Shown here piece by piece: positions 26,277 through 34,569 of a stretch of DNA of 64,000 nt. The first letter of the stretch is position 1. Every line of letters begins with the position of its first letter. This DNA comes from an uncultured Flavobacteriales bacterium (GTDB lineage: Bacteria; Bacteroidota; Bacteroidia; Flavobacteriales_G; Salibacteraceae), in assembly GCA_937121175.1 (NCBI GenBank), contig CAKZKD010000028.1:124001-188000 (forward strand), written 5' to 3'. Under the pieces are notes generated by a model. It saw nothing but the letters and a program-made list of their open reading frames with translations, did no database searches and was not told the origin of the DNA. A program made the position numbers and the translations under genes.

Positions 26277-27011
26277 ATGTTACGCTGGAAACACATAGTT
26301 CTGTTGATGAGCATTTTAATATGCAACGCCATCATTGCCCAGCGAAACAGATATACCAAGACCCACATCACCAATCTATCCGAGTTTGACAAAAAATTCA
26401 TGCATTTCGGATTCTCGTTAGGCATTAATTCTTCAGACTTTACTATGGAATACGACCTATCAAGAAATGATTCTTTGAAGCGATTGGAAGTTGACCCTCA
26501 GCTGGGTTTCAATTTAGGAATTGTTTCGGACTTGCATTTGGGAACTCATTTTAATTTGCGTTTTATTCCAACCCTTTCATTCTCGCAGCGGAATGTAAAC
26601 TATGAGTTTACACAATTTAGAGGCGAAGAAGATAAAAAGTACAGCAAACCAGTAGAAAGCACCTATCTAGATTTTCCATTAAACCTCAAAATGCGGAGTG
26701 CAAGAGATAAAAATTTCGCTGCTTATGTGGTCGGCGGGTTCATGTATAGTTACGATTTAGTAAGCCAAGAAAACTCGAATAATAATTCAGTTAATCCTGA
26801 CGACATTGTCATTAAGCTAAAACGAAGCACGTATAATTACCAAGCTGGTTTCGGTTTTGACTTTTTTCTTCAATATTTCAAATTTAGTCCGGAATTCAAG
26901 CTATCAATGGGGTTAGGCGACCAACTCAAACAAGACGGAACTTTATTTGCCAATCCATTAGATCGAGTTCGTTCAAGAATCTTCCTTGTTTCCCTCACCT
27001 TCGAAGGATAA
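26277..27011 (+). CDS. porT: PorT-type outer-membrane beta-barrel, type IX secretion component
   Basis: The 244-residue product starts with a Sec signal peptide (IVLLMSILICNAIIAQ). It continues as a beta-barrel of about eight strands with aromatic girdles (KFMHFGFSLGINSSDF, LHLGTHFNLRFIPTLSFSQR, STYLDFPLNLKMRS, YNYQAGFGFDFFLQYFKF, RIFLVSLTFEG). Sequence, length and position immediately after ubiE match PorT, required for T9SS-dependent secretion and gliding in Porphyromonas and flavobacteria. The two large sorting-domain proteins at 12-20 kb are expected clients. Confidence 0.88.
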   Translation: MLRWKHIVLLMSILICNAIIAQRNRYTKTHITNLSEFDKKFMHFGFSLGINSSDFTMEYDLSRNDSLKRLEVDPQLGFNLGIVSDLHLGTHFNLRFIPTLSFSQRNVNYEFTQFRGEEDKKYSKPVESTYLDFPLNLKMRSARDKNFAAYVVGGFMYSYDLVSQENSNNNSVNPDDIVIKLKRSTYNYQAGFGFDFFLQYFKFSPEFKLSMGLGDQLKQDGTLFANPLDRVRSRIFLVSLTFEG

Positions 27012-27026
27012 AATTTAACGCTTATT

Positions 27027-27044
27027 TACTATGCTCGCATAGTA
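27027..27044 (+). promoter_or_regulatory. Inverted-repeat operator candidate for the beta-oxidation MarR
   Basis: TACTATGC-TC-GCATAGTA is a perfect 8-2-8 inverted repeat located 10 bp upstream of a TAGCTTTG -7 box and 23 bp before the marR ATG. Its position between the expected -33 and -7 elements fits repression by the MarR protein it precedes. It is followed by TTTTTT, so a secondary role as a weak terminator for porT cannot be excluded. Confidence 0.65.
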
Positions 27045-27053
27045 TTTTTTCTT

Positions 27054-27061
27054 TAGCTTTG
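27054..27061 (+). promoter_or_regulatory. Bacteroidota -7 box of the beta-oxidation operon
   Basis: TAGCTTTG fits TAnnTTTG. It ends five bases before the marR ATG, implying a very short or absent leader. Confidence 0.55.
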
Positions 27062-27066
27062 GGTGC

Positions 27067-27531
27067 ATGAAACCCGAAGAAACATTTGATTACCCTTTAC
27101 GATGGTCTTGGCACAGAGTTCAAAAACACTACAACTTAGTAGCTTCTCGTCACGACTTGACCATGACTATGGGATATGTTCTGTTGAACATTGACCAAGA
27201 AAATGGAACACCCAGCACTCAACTCGGACCTAAAATTGGGATGGAACCCGGAAGCCTAACTCGCACTTTAAAAACCATGGAAGATAAAGGGTACATCTAC
27301 AAACAATCCAACGATTTTGACCGTAGGAAAGTACACATCTGCCTTACCGAACTAGGTAAAATAAAACGAGATGCTTCTCGTGAAGCCGTATTGCATTTTA
27401 ACCAATACCTAGACAAAAAAATCAGTGCCAACCAAAAGAAGAAATTCTTTGAGGTGATGGAAATAATTAACGACGTTTTAAGTAACGAAAACATATTTGA
27501 AGAACTCCCTGAGTATGAAGAGAAGAATTAA
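27067..27531 (+). CDS. MarR family transcriptional regulator of beta-oxidation genes
   Basis: The 154-residue winged-helix repressor has the recognisable MarR core: LTMTMGYVLLNIDQENGTPS, the recognition helix region (LGPKIGMEPGSLTRTLKTMEDKGYIYK), and the wing with the conserved DxRxxxxxLT pattern (DFDRRKVHICLTELGK). It overlaps the start of the FadN gene by 17 nt and heads the operon. A perfect inverted repeat sits at its promoter. By analogy with other MarR/TetR-type fatty-acid regulators it probably responds to acyl-CoA; the ligand is inference. Confidence 0.88.
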   Translation: MKPEETFDYPLRWSWHRVQKHYNLVASRHDLTMTMGYVLLNIDQENGTPSTQLGPKIGMEPGSLTRTLKTMEDKGYIYKQSNDFDRRKVHICLTELGKIKRDASREAVLHFNQYLDKKISANQKKKFFEVMEIINDVLSNENIFEELPEYEEKN

Positions 27532-29920
27532 AAAAGTTGCCGTTTTAGGTTCTGGAGTAATGGGCTCGCGCATTGCTTGCCACTTTGCCAATGTTGGTTT
27601 AGAAGTGATGCTGTTAGATATAGTTCCAAAAGAACCAAACGAGAAAGAACAAGCCAAAGGTCTTTCAATAGAAGACCAAGCAGTGCGAAATAGAATCGTC
27701 AACGATTCCTTGACTTTTGCCCTCAAAAGCAACCCGTCCCCAATTTATCGAAAGTCTTTTGCCAACCGAATTTCCACTGGAAACTTCACTGACGATTTAG
27801 ATAAAATAAAAGATTGCGATTGGATTATAGAAGTCATAATAGAAAACCTAAACATCAAAAAATCGCTTTTCGAAAAGGTAGAAGAGCACAGAACCCCTGG
27901 AACTTTAATCACGTCCAATACTTCAGGAATTCCGATAAATTTAATGACTGCTGGACGTAGCGAGGATTTCAACAAACATTTTTGTGGTACTCACTTCTTT
28001 AACCCTCCAAGGTACTTACCACTTTTAGAGATAATTCCAACCACACATACCTCACCAGATGTAACCGATTTCATTATGGATTTCGGTCAACGCTTTCTGG
28101 GAAAAGAGACCGTTTTGTGTAAAGACACTCCGGCTTTTATTGCAAACCGTGTAGGTGTATTTTCTATTATGGCATTGTTTCACATTGTGGAAGAAATGGG
28201 ACTCACCGTTGATGAGGTTGACAAGCTCACTGGACCAGTTATTGGCAGACCCAAATCAGCAACATTCAGAACTTGTGATGTAGTTGGGTTAGACACTTTA
28301 GTTCATGTTGCAAACGGATTAAATGCAGCTGCTCCAAACGACGAAAAAAACCACACGTTCCAAATCCCGTCTTACGTTTCTAAAATGGTCGAAAACGGCT
28401 GGTTAGGTAGCAAATCAAAACAAGGGTTTTACAAGAAGGTAAAAGACGAAAAAGGCAAATCTCAAATTCTGTCCTTGAATCTCAAAACCCTTGAATATGA
28501 GCCTAAACAACGGGCAAAGTTTGCTACGCTTGAAATGACCAAACCCATTGATGACCTAAACAAAAGGTTACCAATGCTTTTGCAAGGAAAAGACAAAGCG
28601 GGTGAATTTTACCGCAAGATGTTCTTTTCTATGCTGGAATATGCTTCCAATCGTATTCCGGAAATTGCAGACGAACTCTACAAAATAGACGATGCCGTTT
28701 GTGCTGGGTTTGGCTACAAATTAGGCCCGTTTGCTACTTGGGATGTGTTGGGTGTTGAACAAACTCTACAGCAAATGAAATCCGAAGGCTACTCCCCTGC
28801 TCCATGGGTGGAAGAAATGATTGCTTCTGGTTCAACAAGTTTTTATTCCAATGAAAACGGCGCCAAAACGCACTTCGACATAGCTTCGAAAAAACAAATC
28901 ATAATTCCAGGTGCAGACCAAGTTATAGACCTGAATGTACTCCGGGAAAGCAACACCGTTTGGAAAAACTCTGGAACTACAATTACTGATATCGGCGACG
29001 GTATTCTAAATCTGGAATTCCACACCAAAATGAACACCATTGGCGGTGAAGTAATTGCGGGAATCAACAAAGCCATTGACTTAGCCGAAGCGGATTATGA
29101 AGGATTAGTTATTTCAAATACTGGTGATAATTTCTCTGCTGGTGCTAATGTGGGAATGATATTTATGATGGCTGTGGAGCAAGAATACGACGAATTAGAT
29201 TTCGCGATTCGAGCCTTCCAAAACACGATGATGCGCATTCGTTATTCGAGTATTCCAATAATTGTTGCTCCACATAATTTGGCGTTAGGCGGCGGTTGCG
29301 AAATGAGTATGCACGCCGACAAAGTGGTTGCACATTCCGAACTATACATGGGACTTGTAGAATTTGGTGTCGGTGTTATTCCAGGAGGTGGGGGCAGTAA
29401 GGAATTTGCATTACGTTGCAGCGATGCATTTCGAGATGGTGACATTAAAATAAATTCCCTCCGAAATAAATTCCTAACGATAGGACAAGCCAAAGTGGCA
29501 ACATCGGCTCATGAAGCTTTTGACTTAGGATATCTTAGAGAGGGAATTGATGAAGTTGTTGTAAGCAGAAAATTACAATTGACCAGAGCCAAAGAAGCAG
29601 CAATTCAACTGGCAAGCAACGGCTACACTCAACCTCAACAACGAACAGACATTACGGTACTTGGTCAAGAGGGATTGGGTATTGTGTACGTTGGTGCTGA
29701 CTCTATGAAATCGGGTAATTACATGTCGGAGCACGACCAATTGATATCTGAGAAACTCGGTTGGGTACTCTGTGGTGGTGATTTATCTGAAGAAACACAA
29801 GTATCTGAGCAGTATTTACTGGATATGGAAAGAAGAGCATTTTTAGAGTTGTGCGCTGAGAGGAAGACATTGGAAAGGTTGCAGAGTATAATTAAAACGG
29901 GGAAAGTTCTTCGAAATTGA
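27515..29920 (+). CDS. fadN: 3-hydroxyacyl-CoA dehydrogenase / enoyl-CoA hydratase fusion (FadN-type)
   Basis: Bifunctional beta-oxidation enzyme of 801 residues catalysing hydration of enoyl-CoA and NAD-dependent oxidation of 3-hydroxyacyl-CoA. The order is that of FadN: an N-terminal Rossmann domain (VAVLGSGVMGSRIACHFANVG), the HAD signature (HFFNPPRYLPLLEIIPT...KDTPAFIANRVGVF), a second HAD C-terminal domain, and a C-terminal crotonase domain (GDNFSAGANVGMI, LALGGGCEMSMHAD, GLVEFGVGVIPGGGG). The start is taken as the ATG at 27515, overlapping the marR stop; an upstream TTG in the same frame is less likely. It is the second gene of the beta-oxidation operon. Confidence 0.93.
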   Translation: MKRRIKKVAVLGSGVMGSRIACHFANVGLEVMLLDIVPKEPNEKEQAKGLSIEDQAVRNRIVNDSLTFALKSNPSPIYRKSFANRISTGNFTDDLDKIKDCDWIIEVIIENLNIKKSLFEKVEEHRTPGTLITSNTSGIPINLMTAGRSEDFNKHFCGTHFFNPPRYLPLLEIIPTTHTSPDVTDFIMDFGQRFLGKETVLCKDTPAFIANRVGVFSIMALFHIVEEMGLTVDEVDKLTGPVIGRPKSATFRTCDVVGLDTLVHVANGLNAAAPNDEKNHTFQIPSYVSKMVENGWLGSKSKQGFYKKVKDEKGKSQILSLNLKTLEYEPKQRAKFATLEMTKPIDDLNKRLPMLLQGKDKAGEFYRKMFFSMLEYASNRIPEIADELYKIDDAVCAGFGYKLGPFATWDVLGVEQTLQQMKSEGYSPAPWVEEMIASGSTSFYSNENGAKTHFDIASKKQIIIPGADQVIDLNVLRESNTVWKNSGTTITDIGDGILNLEFHTKMNTIGGEVIAGINKAIDLAEADYEGLVISNTGDNFSAGANVGMIFMMAVEQEYDELDFAIRAFQNTMMRIRYSSIPIIVAPHNLALGGGCEMSMHADKVVAHSELYMGLVEFGVGVIPGGGGSKEFALRCSDAFRDGDIKINSLRNKFLTIGQAKVATSAHEAFDLGYLREGIDEVVVSRKLQLTRAKEAAIQLASNGYTQPQQRTDITVLGQEGLGIVYVGADSMKSGNYMSEHDQLISEKLGWVLCGGDLSEETQVSEQYLLDMERRAFLELCAERKTLERLQSIIKTGKVLRN

Positions 29921-29921
29921 A

Positions 29922-29966
29922 AATTTCGAAAATTTTGAATGTTGAATTTTAAGTTTTTAATTATTA
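29922..29966. repeat. Left flank of four-helix-bundle gene, imperfect inverted repeat
   Basis: AT-rich flank containing TGTTGAATT, which recurs inverted in the right flank (30341-30379). About 26 of 34 positions match when the right flank is reverse-complemented. The pair brackets the four-helix-bundle gene almost exactly, between the stop of fadN and the start of fadA. Confidence 0.5.
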
Positions 29967-29995
29967 GCAAGACGGAAATACTGAATTGGTAGAAG

Positions 29996-30340
29996 ATGAA
30001 AAAGGATAATGTAATACAAGAGAAAAGTTTTCAGTTTGCACTGAAGATTATTGGACTGTACAAAATTCTTATCGCTCAAAAAGAGTTCATTATTTCTAAA
30101 CAATTATTGCGCTCTGCAACAAGTATCGGGGCAAACGTGCAGGAGTCAACTGCTGCCTATTCGCGTAAGGACTTCACACATAAATTGTCTATTTCCTCTA
30201 AAGAAGCAAGAGAAACAAAATATTGGCTGATGCTATTGAACGAAAGTGATTTAGTGGAGGTTGACCTAAAAGAATACATAAATGATGTTGATGAGCTCAT
30301 TCGAATATTAACCGCAATTGTAAAATCTAGCCAAGGTTAA
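29996..30340 (+). CDS. Four-helix-bundle protein (23S rRNA intervening-sequence family)
   Basis: A 114-residue, almost wholly helical protein of the family annotated as four helix bundle or S23/IVS-encoded protein. It shows the conserved central LRSATSIGANVQESTAAYSR segment (residues 38-57) and the KLSISSKEARETKYWLMLL helix. Relatives are found within 23S rRNA intervening sequences and as the Avd accessory protein of diversity-generating retroelements, and scattered as stand-alone genes in Bacteroidota. No rRNA or reverse transcriptase is nearby. It lies inside the beta-oxidation operon between fadN and fadA and is bracketed by imperfect inverted repeats, suggesting it arrived as a small mobile cassette. 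Function in this context is unknown. Confidence 0.85.
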   Translation: MKKDNVIQEKSFQFALKIIGLYKILIAQKEFIISKQLLRSATSIGANVQESTAAYSRKDFTHKLSISSKEARETKYWLMLLNESDLVEVDLKEYINDVDELIRILTAIVKSSQG

Positions 30341-30379
30341 TCGAATTCAAAATTGAGAATTCAACATTAAGAATTAAAA
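30341..30379. repeat. Right flank of four-helix-bundle gene, imperfect inverted repeat
   Basis: Counterpart of the 29922-29966 flank: AATTCAACATTAAGAATTAA here pairs with the TGTTGAATT-containing left flank. It begins right after the stop codon and ends just before the thiolase start at 30385. Confidence 0.5.
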
Positions 30380-30384
30380 AATAT

Positions 30385-31557
30385 ATGGAAGCATACATTA
30401 TAGCAGCAAAAAGAAGTGCCGTAGGCAAAGCCAACAAAGGCGGATTTAGGTTCTTAAGACCTGATGATTTAGCGGCCCAAGTTATCAAAGGACTATTGGC
30501 TGAAGTTCCAGAATTGGATGCAGAAAGAGTTGACGATTTAATCGTTGGTAATGCAATGCCCGAAGCGGAACAAGGTTTGAATGTGGGTCGTTTGATTTCG
30601 TTAATGAGTTTTGATTCGGATAAGATTCCTGGACAAACGGTAAATCGTTATTGCAGTTCTGGGCTAGAAACCATCGCTATCGCAACTGCAAAAATTAGAG
30701 CCGGAATGGCCGATTGTATTATAGCTGGAGGTGCCGAAAGTATGAGCCTTATTCCTATGGGCGGCTGGAGGGTTGTTCCAAACCATAAAGTTGGAAAACA
30801 AAACCCGGGTTGGTATTGGGGAATGGGACTTACTGCAGAAGAAGTTGCAAAACGCTACAAGATTTCGAGAGAAGAGCAAGATGAGTTTGCTTTTCACTCG
30901 CACCGAAAAGCGGCAGAAGCAATCAAAAACGGAAACTTTAAGGACGGAATTGTACCAATTGAAGTTGAAGAAGTATTCTTGAATAACGGAAAACGAGAAA
31001 CCAAAAAATATACGGTTAATACCGACGAAGGTGTAAGGCAAAATACCAATACGGAAATATTGGCCAAACTGAGGCCTGTGTTTAATGCAACCGGTTCAGT
31101 AACCGCAGGGAACTCTTCTCAAACCAGCGACGGTGCTGCATTCGCCATTGTAATGAGCGAAAAGATGGTTAATGAATTGGGGCTCAAACCAATTGCCAAG
31201 TTACTATCGTACGCTCCGGTTGGCGTCGAACCAAAAATTATGGGAATGGGTCCTGTAAAAGCAGTTCCAAAAGCGTTGGAACAAGCAGGTCTTACCCTTA
31301 ACGATATTGAACAAGTTGAACTGAACGAAGCCTTCGCTTCACAGAGCGTTGCGGTTATTCGAGAATTGGGTCTTAATCCAGACATCGTAAATGTAAACGG
31401 TGGTGCCATTGCATTGGGTCATCCCTTGGGTTGTACTGGTGCAAAACTTTCGGTTCAATTATTTAATGAAATGAAAAGAAGAAATCAGAAGTACGGGTTA
31501 GTTACCATGTGTGTGGGAACAGGTCAAGGTGCGGCTGGAGTATATGAGATTTTATAA
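30385..31557 (+). CDS. fadA: Acetyl-CoA C-acyltransferase (3-ketoacyl-CoA thiolase, FadA-type)
   Basis: The last enzyme of each beta-oxidation round, cleaving 3-ketoacyl-CoA with CoA. The 390-residue protein has the nucleophile Cys90 in NRYCSSGLETIA, the GGAESMSL loop, the ELNEAFA motif, the catalytic-His block NGGAIALGHPLGCTGAK and the C-terminal CVGTGQGAAG with the proton-relay Cys. Length and motifs fit degradative thiolases. It is the third enzyme-coding position of the operon, in the same order as the Bacillus fadNAE operon. Confidence 0.95.
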   Translation: MEAYIIAAKRSAVGKANKGGFRFLRPDDLAAQVIKGLLAEVPELDAERVDDLIVGNAMPEAEQGLNVGRLISLMSFDSDKIPGQTVNRYCSSGLETIAIATAKIRAGMADCIIAGGAESMSLIPMGGWRVVPNHKVGKQNPGWYWGMGLTAEEVAKRYKISREEQDEFAFHSHRKAAEAIKNGNFKDGIVPIEVEEVFLNNGKRETKKYTVNTDEGVRQNTNTEILAKLRPVFNATGSVTAGNSSQTSDGAAFAIVMSEKMVNELGLKPIAKLLSYAPVGVEPKIMGMGPVKAVPKALEQAGLTLNDIEQVELNEAFASQSVAVIRELGLNPDIVNVNGGAIALGHPLGCTGAKLSVQLFNEMKRRNQKYGLVTMCVGTGQGAAGVYEIL

Positions 31558-31569
31558 TGTATAACGCGT

Positions 31570-31633
31570 AAACGTATTACGTATCACGTCTCAAGGCAAC
31601 GTCCAGACGTTTTGCGTAATACCTAATACGTTT
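31570..31633. repeat. Imperfect inverted repeat between fadA and fadE
   Basis: AAACGTATTACGTATCACG...TCT on the left pairs with AGACGTTTTGCGTAAT followed by ACCTAATACGTTT on the right, around a centre of about 13 bases. The composition, with repeated ACGTATTAC/GCGTAAT words, is unlike the surrounding genes. It is most likely an extragenic repeat or the remnant of a small insert; a regulatory hairpin is the alternative. Confidence 0.6.
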
Positions 31634-31645
31634 AAAAAGCGAAGT

Positions 31646-33418
31646 ATGAGCATTAAAGGTGGAGAATTCTTAATCAAAGAAACAGAGGCGAAAAACATAT
31701 TTATTCCAGAAGAGTGGGATGAAGAACAAAAAATGATTGCTCAAACGTGTAATGATTTTTTAGAGCAGGAAGTATTTCCAAACTTAGACCGGATAGATGC
31801 TATGGAAGAAGGTCTTATGCCTTCGTTGCTCGAAAAAGCTGGCGAATTAGGCATGCTCAGTGTTTCTATTCCCGAAGAATATGGTGGTATGGCAAAAGAC
31901 TTTGTTACGGGAATGTTGGTTACAGAGGTGACTGGAGCTGGTCATTCATTTGCGGTTGCTTTTTCTGCCCATTCTGGTATTGGAACATTACCTATCCTCT
32001 ACTACGGTAATAAGGAACAAAAAGACAAGTACATTCCTAAACTGGCAACTGCCGAATGGAAAGCTTCTTACTGCCTAACGGAACCTAGCTCAGGTTCGGA
32101 TGCGAACTCTGGCAAAACAAAAGCTACCCTCACCGAAGACGGAAAAAACTACGTGCTCAACGGCCAAAAAATGTGGATTACCAACGGTGGTTTTGCGGAC
32201 GTTTATACCGTTTTTGCCAAAATAGACGATGACGAAAACCTATCAGCATTTATCGTTGAACGCGATTATCCAGGCATCTCTTTTGGTGCAGAAGAAAAGA
32301 AAATGGGCATTAAAGGTTCTTCTACGGTTCAAGTGTTTTTTAACGACTGCAAAGTACCTGTAGAGAATCTACTTTCAGAACGAGGCAAAGGTTTTAAAAT
32401 AGCCTTGAACATCCTGAACATTGGCCGAATTAAGTTGGCCGGAGCTTGTTTGGGCGGATGTAAAAAAGGCATTGACATGTCGGTTAACTATACTAACGAA
32501 CGTAACCAGTTTGGCAGACCTATTTCTAAATACGGTGCTATCCGTCATAAAATTGCCGAACAAGCTATTCAAACCTATGTTTTAGAATCTGCGCTGTACC
32601 GATGTACACGAGACATGGGCAATGCAATTAAGCAACTCGAAGCCGACGGCATGGAACACGGAAAAGCACTTTTGAAAGGTGTGGAACAGTTTGCTGCTGA
32701 GGCCGCAATTCTTAAAGTATTGGGTTCTGAAGTAACTGATTACGTTGTCGATGAAGGTGTTCAGATATATGGCGGAATAGGCTTCTCTGCCGAAGCACCT
32801 ATGGACCGTGCTTACCGCGATGCGCGTATCAATAGAATTTTTGAAGGCACCAACGAAATCAACCGTATGCTGATTGTAGATATGCTCCTCAAAAAAGCCA
32901 TGAAAGGCGAATTAGATTTAATGGGCCCCGCTATGAAAGTAGCCGATGAACTGATGTCTATTCCTGATTTCTCTGAACCGGGGGATGCCTTGTTTGAACG
33001 CGAAAAAGGCTATATCCAAAACTTTAAAAAATCGGTGCTTATGGTGGCCGGTTCTGCTGCCCAAAAGCTAATGATGACATTGGCAAAAGAGCAGGAAATA
33101 TTGACCAACATTGCCGACATGGCAATATGGACTTACGCTGCCGAAAGTGTCTTGCTGCGAGTAGAAAAACTAGCAGGAATGAAAGGCGAAGAAAACGTTC
33201 AAGAGCAAATTGCTATGGTACAAACGTACATTTACGATGTTGCCGATAAAATCAATAAAGCGGGAAAAGACGCACTCAATTCATTTGCCGAAGGCGATGA
33301 ATTGCGCATGCAACTCATGGGCATAAAACGTTTTACCAAGGTGCAACCGTTTAATCCAAAAGTGGCTAGGCAACGTATTGCACTGAAGATTATTGGGGGG
33401 AATAAGTATTGTTATTAA
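31646..33418 (+). CDS. fadE: Acyl-CoA dehydrogenase (FadE-type, long form)
   Basis: FAD-dependent enzyme of the first beta-oxidation step. The 590-residue sequence carries the ACAD N-terminal helical domain, the FAD/substrate motif CLTEPSSGSDANSGKT, MWITNGGFADVYTVFAKI, the NERNQFGRPISKYGAI segment, and the C-terminal YGGIGFSAEAPMDRAYRDARINRIFEGTNEI region (quoted in part: QIYGGIGFSAEAPMDRAYRD) with the catalytic Glu context FEGTNEI. An additional C-terminal domain of about 180 residues makes it the Bacillus FadE-like long type. It is the last gene of the operon, followed by a terminator. Confidence 0.94.
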   Translation: MSIKGGEFLIKETEAKNIFIPEEWDEEQKMIAQTCNDFLEQEVFPNLDRIDAMEEGLMPSLLEKAGELGMLSVSIPEEYGGMAKDFVTGMLVTEVTGAGHSFAVAFSAHSGIGTLPILYYGNKEQKDKYIPKLATAEWKASYCLTEPSSGSDANSGKTKATLTEDGKNYVLNGQKMWITNGGFADVYTVFAKIDDDENLSAFIVERDYPGISFGAEEKKMGIKGSSTVQVFFNDCKVPVENLLSERGKGFKIALNILNIGRIKLAGACLGGCKKGIDMSVNYTNERNQFGRPISKYGAIRHKIAEQAIQTYVLESALYRCTRDMGNAIKQLEADGMEHGKALLKGVEQFAAEAAILKVLGSEVTDYVVDEGVQIYGGIGFSAEAPMDRAYRDARINRIFEGTNEINRMLIVDMLLKKAMKGELDLMGPAMKVADELMSIPDFSEPGDALFEREKGYIQNFKKSVLMVAGSAAQKLMMTLAKEQEILTNIADMAIWTYAAESVLLRVEKLAGMKGEENVQEQIAMVQTYIYDVADKINKAGKDALNSFAEGDELRMQLMGIKRFTKVQPFNPKVARQRIALKIIGGNKYCY

Positions 33419-33495
33419 AATGCGATTTAATTTACCCAAATATTTGATATTCTGGAAACTTAAATATTGCAAATTTTTATTAGCCGAGAATAAAT

Positions 33496-33526
33496 AAAAC
33501 CGAGGATGCACCTCGGTTTTATCCTT
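33496..33526 (+). terminator. Terminator of the beta-oxidation operon
   Basis: AAAACCGAGG pairs with CCTCGGTTTT around ATGCA, with T-rich sequence on the 3' side. It lies 78 bp after the fadE stop, and the A-rich left arm could also serve the convergent lipoprotein gene. Confidence 0.85.
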
Positions 33527-33576
33527 ATTTCATGAAATTAGTCAACTTTTTTCAAAGTTCTACTTTCAACGAAAGA

Positions 33577-34182
33577 TTAAAAACCAGTATCTTCAAAAGT
33601 CCTCACGGGACAGACGCAACGTTTCTTTTTCTTCTCATCTTGAAGCATTACCCCATTCTTTTCTGTAGATATTGAAATATTGTAAATATCATCTTCTATC
33701 ATTAAATCATCAGGAATTGCCACAATATAAGTCTTGTGAGTTGATAACGTATTTTCATTTTCCCATTCTATAGAATGTTCAAAATCACCATTAACATTTA
33801 CTTGATTATTCAACCAAGTTGTATTTTCATCTGCATTTAATGAAATTACCCAACACCAATATTGAGTATTGTTTAAAGAAACAGAGATTAAATCCCCATT
33901 TAAAGTTCCAAATACTTCCCCAATATCTGATTCAGAAAAATCGGCTAAATTCATTGTCGATTCGAAGAACATAGTGTTTAGCCCAATATTATACACTGTC
34001 GAATTGTTAAGAGCCGAATTAAAATCATTTTGAATAGTGATATCATGGGAAGCCCCATTTCTTTTTTCCTTTTGTTGGTATTCCTCAGTCTCTTTGGCAC
34101 CAGGATTTGCAGTTAATTTTTCCTTTTGGCAAGACCCAAAAAATAGAGTAGAACCTAATAATAATATCATTGTCTTTTTCAT
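33577..34182 (-). CDS. Hypothetical lipoprotein
   Basis: The 201-residue product has a lipoprotein signal peptide (MKKTMILLLGSTLFFGSC) with lipobox FGSC, then a charged, probably disordered stretch (residues 20-50, many K/E/Q). A beta-rich polar domain follows (ISVSLNNTQYWCWVISLNADE...HKTYIVAIPDD). The C-terminus has a cluster KKKKRCVCPVR with two closely spaced cysteines, which is unusual. No family is recognised. It is transcribed alone, converging on the beta-oxidation operon. Confidence 0.6.
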   Translation of the reverse strand: MKKTMILLLGSTLFFGSCQKEKLTANPGAKETEEYQQKEKRNGASHDITIQNDFNSALNNSTVYNIGLNTMFFESTMNLADFSESDIGEVFGTLNGDLISVSLNNTQYWCWVISLNADENTTWLNNQVNVNGDFEHSIEWENENTLSTHKTYIVAIPDDLMIEDDIYNISISTEKNGVMLQDEKKKKRCVCPVRTFEDTGF

Positions 34183-34569
34183 AATACTTGTTTTTAGTTT
34201 AACAAATCATTGACAATGGTAGGAAAAAAAAAGAAACCTCAAACAACATTTATATAAAGGCATCTATTTTATTGATGAAGGTCAGTATTTTTTTTACAAG
34301 CGCATAAAACCTTTACATTAAATTGAAATTCATTTCTCAATTTGTACGCGGTTTTAGTTATTTAATTCTGACTTTAGAATTTTTTCCCTTTAGGACATCT
34401 AGCCAATGTTATTGCAAATCAAAGACAGCTTATGTTGTTTCGAGCTTCAAGTGAGGTCAAACAAGCTCGTGCTCGATTGCATCACGTTCTATAAAAATTA
34501 TAGTCGTCTTTTCTATTCTTATTTTTTGCTGCTTGGTTTTGCTCAAAAATTGAATACACTTGAATTGTC
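34183..34569. other. Gene-free AT-rich interval with repeat material
   Basis: These 387 bp between the lipoprotein gene and the truncated DUF2867 copy contain no credible ORF. Features seen are a hairpin with arms CGAGCTT (34441-34447) and AAGCTCG (34463-34469), and the first copy of a short repeat at 34465-34502 that recurs at 34768-34808. Confidence 0.6.
34465..34502. repeat. Short dispersed repeat, copy A
   Basis: Begins GCTCGTGCTCGATTGCATCA and continues CGTTCTATAAA..AATTATA. It matches copy B at 34768-34808 at about four in five positions. The two copies flank the truncated DUF2867 fragment. Confidence 0.55.

Noticed and set aside
27027-27050. The inverted repeat as only a rho-independent terminator for porT
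   Set aside because: The two-base centre leaves no proper loop and the stem is AT-rich; the position at the marR promoter makes an operator more likely, though a dual role is possible.
29996-30340. A diversity-generating retroelement accessory (Avd) locus
   Set aside because: No reverse transcriptase, template repeat or variable-repeat target gene is seen within the surrounding sequence.
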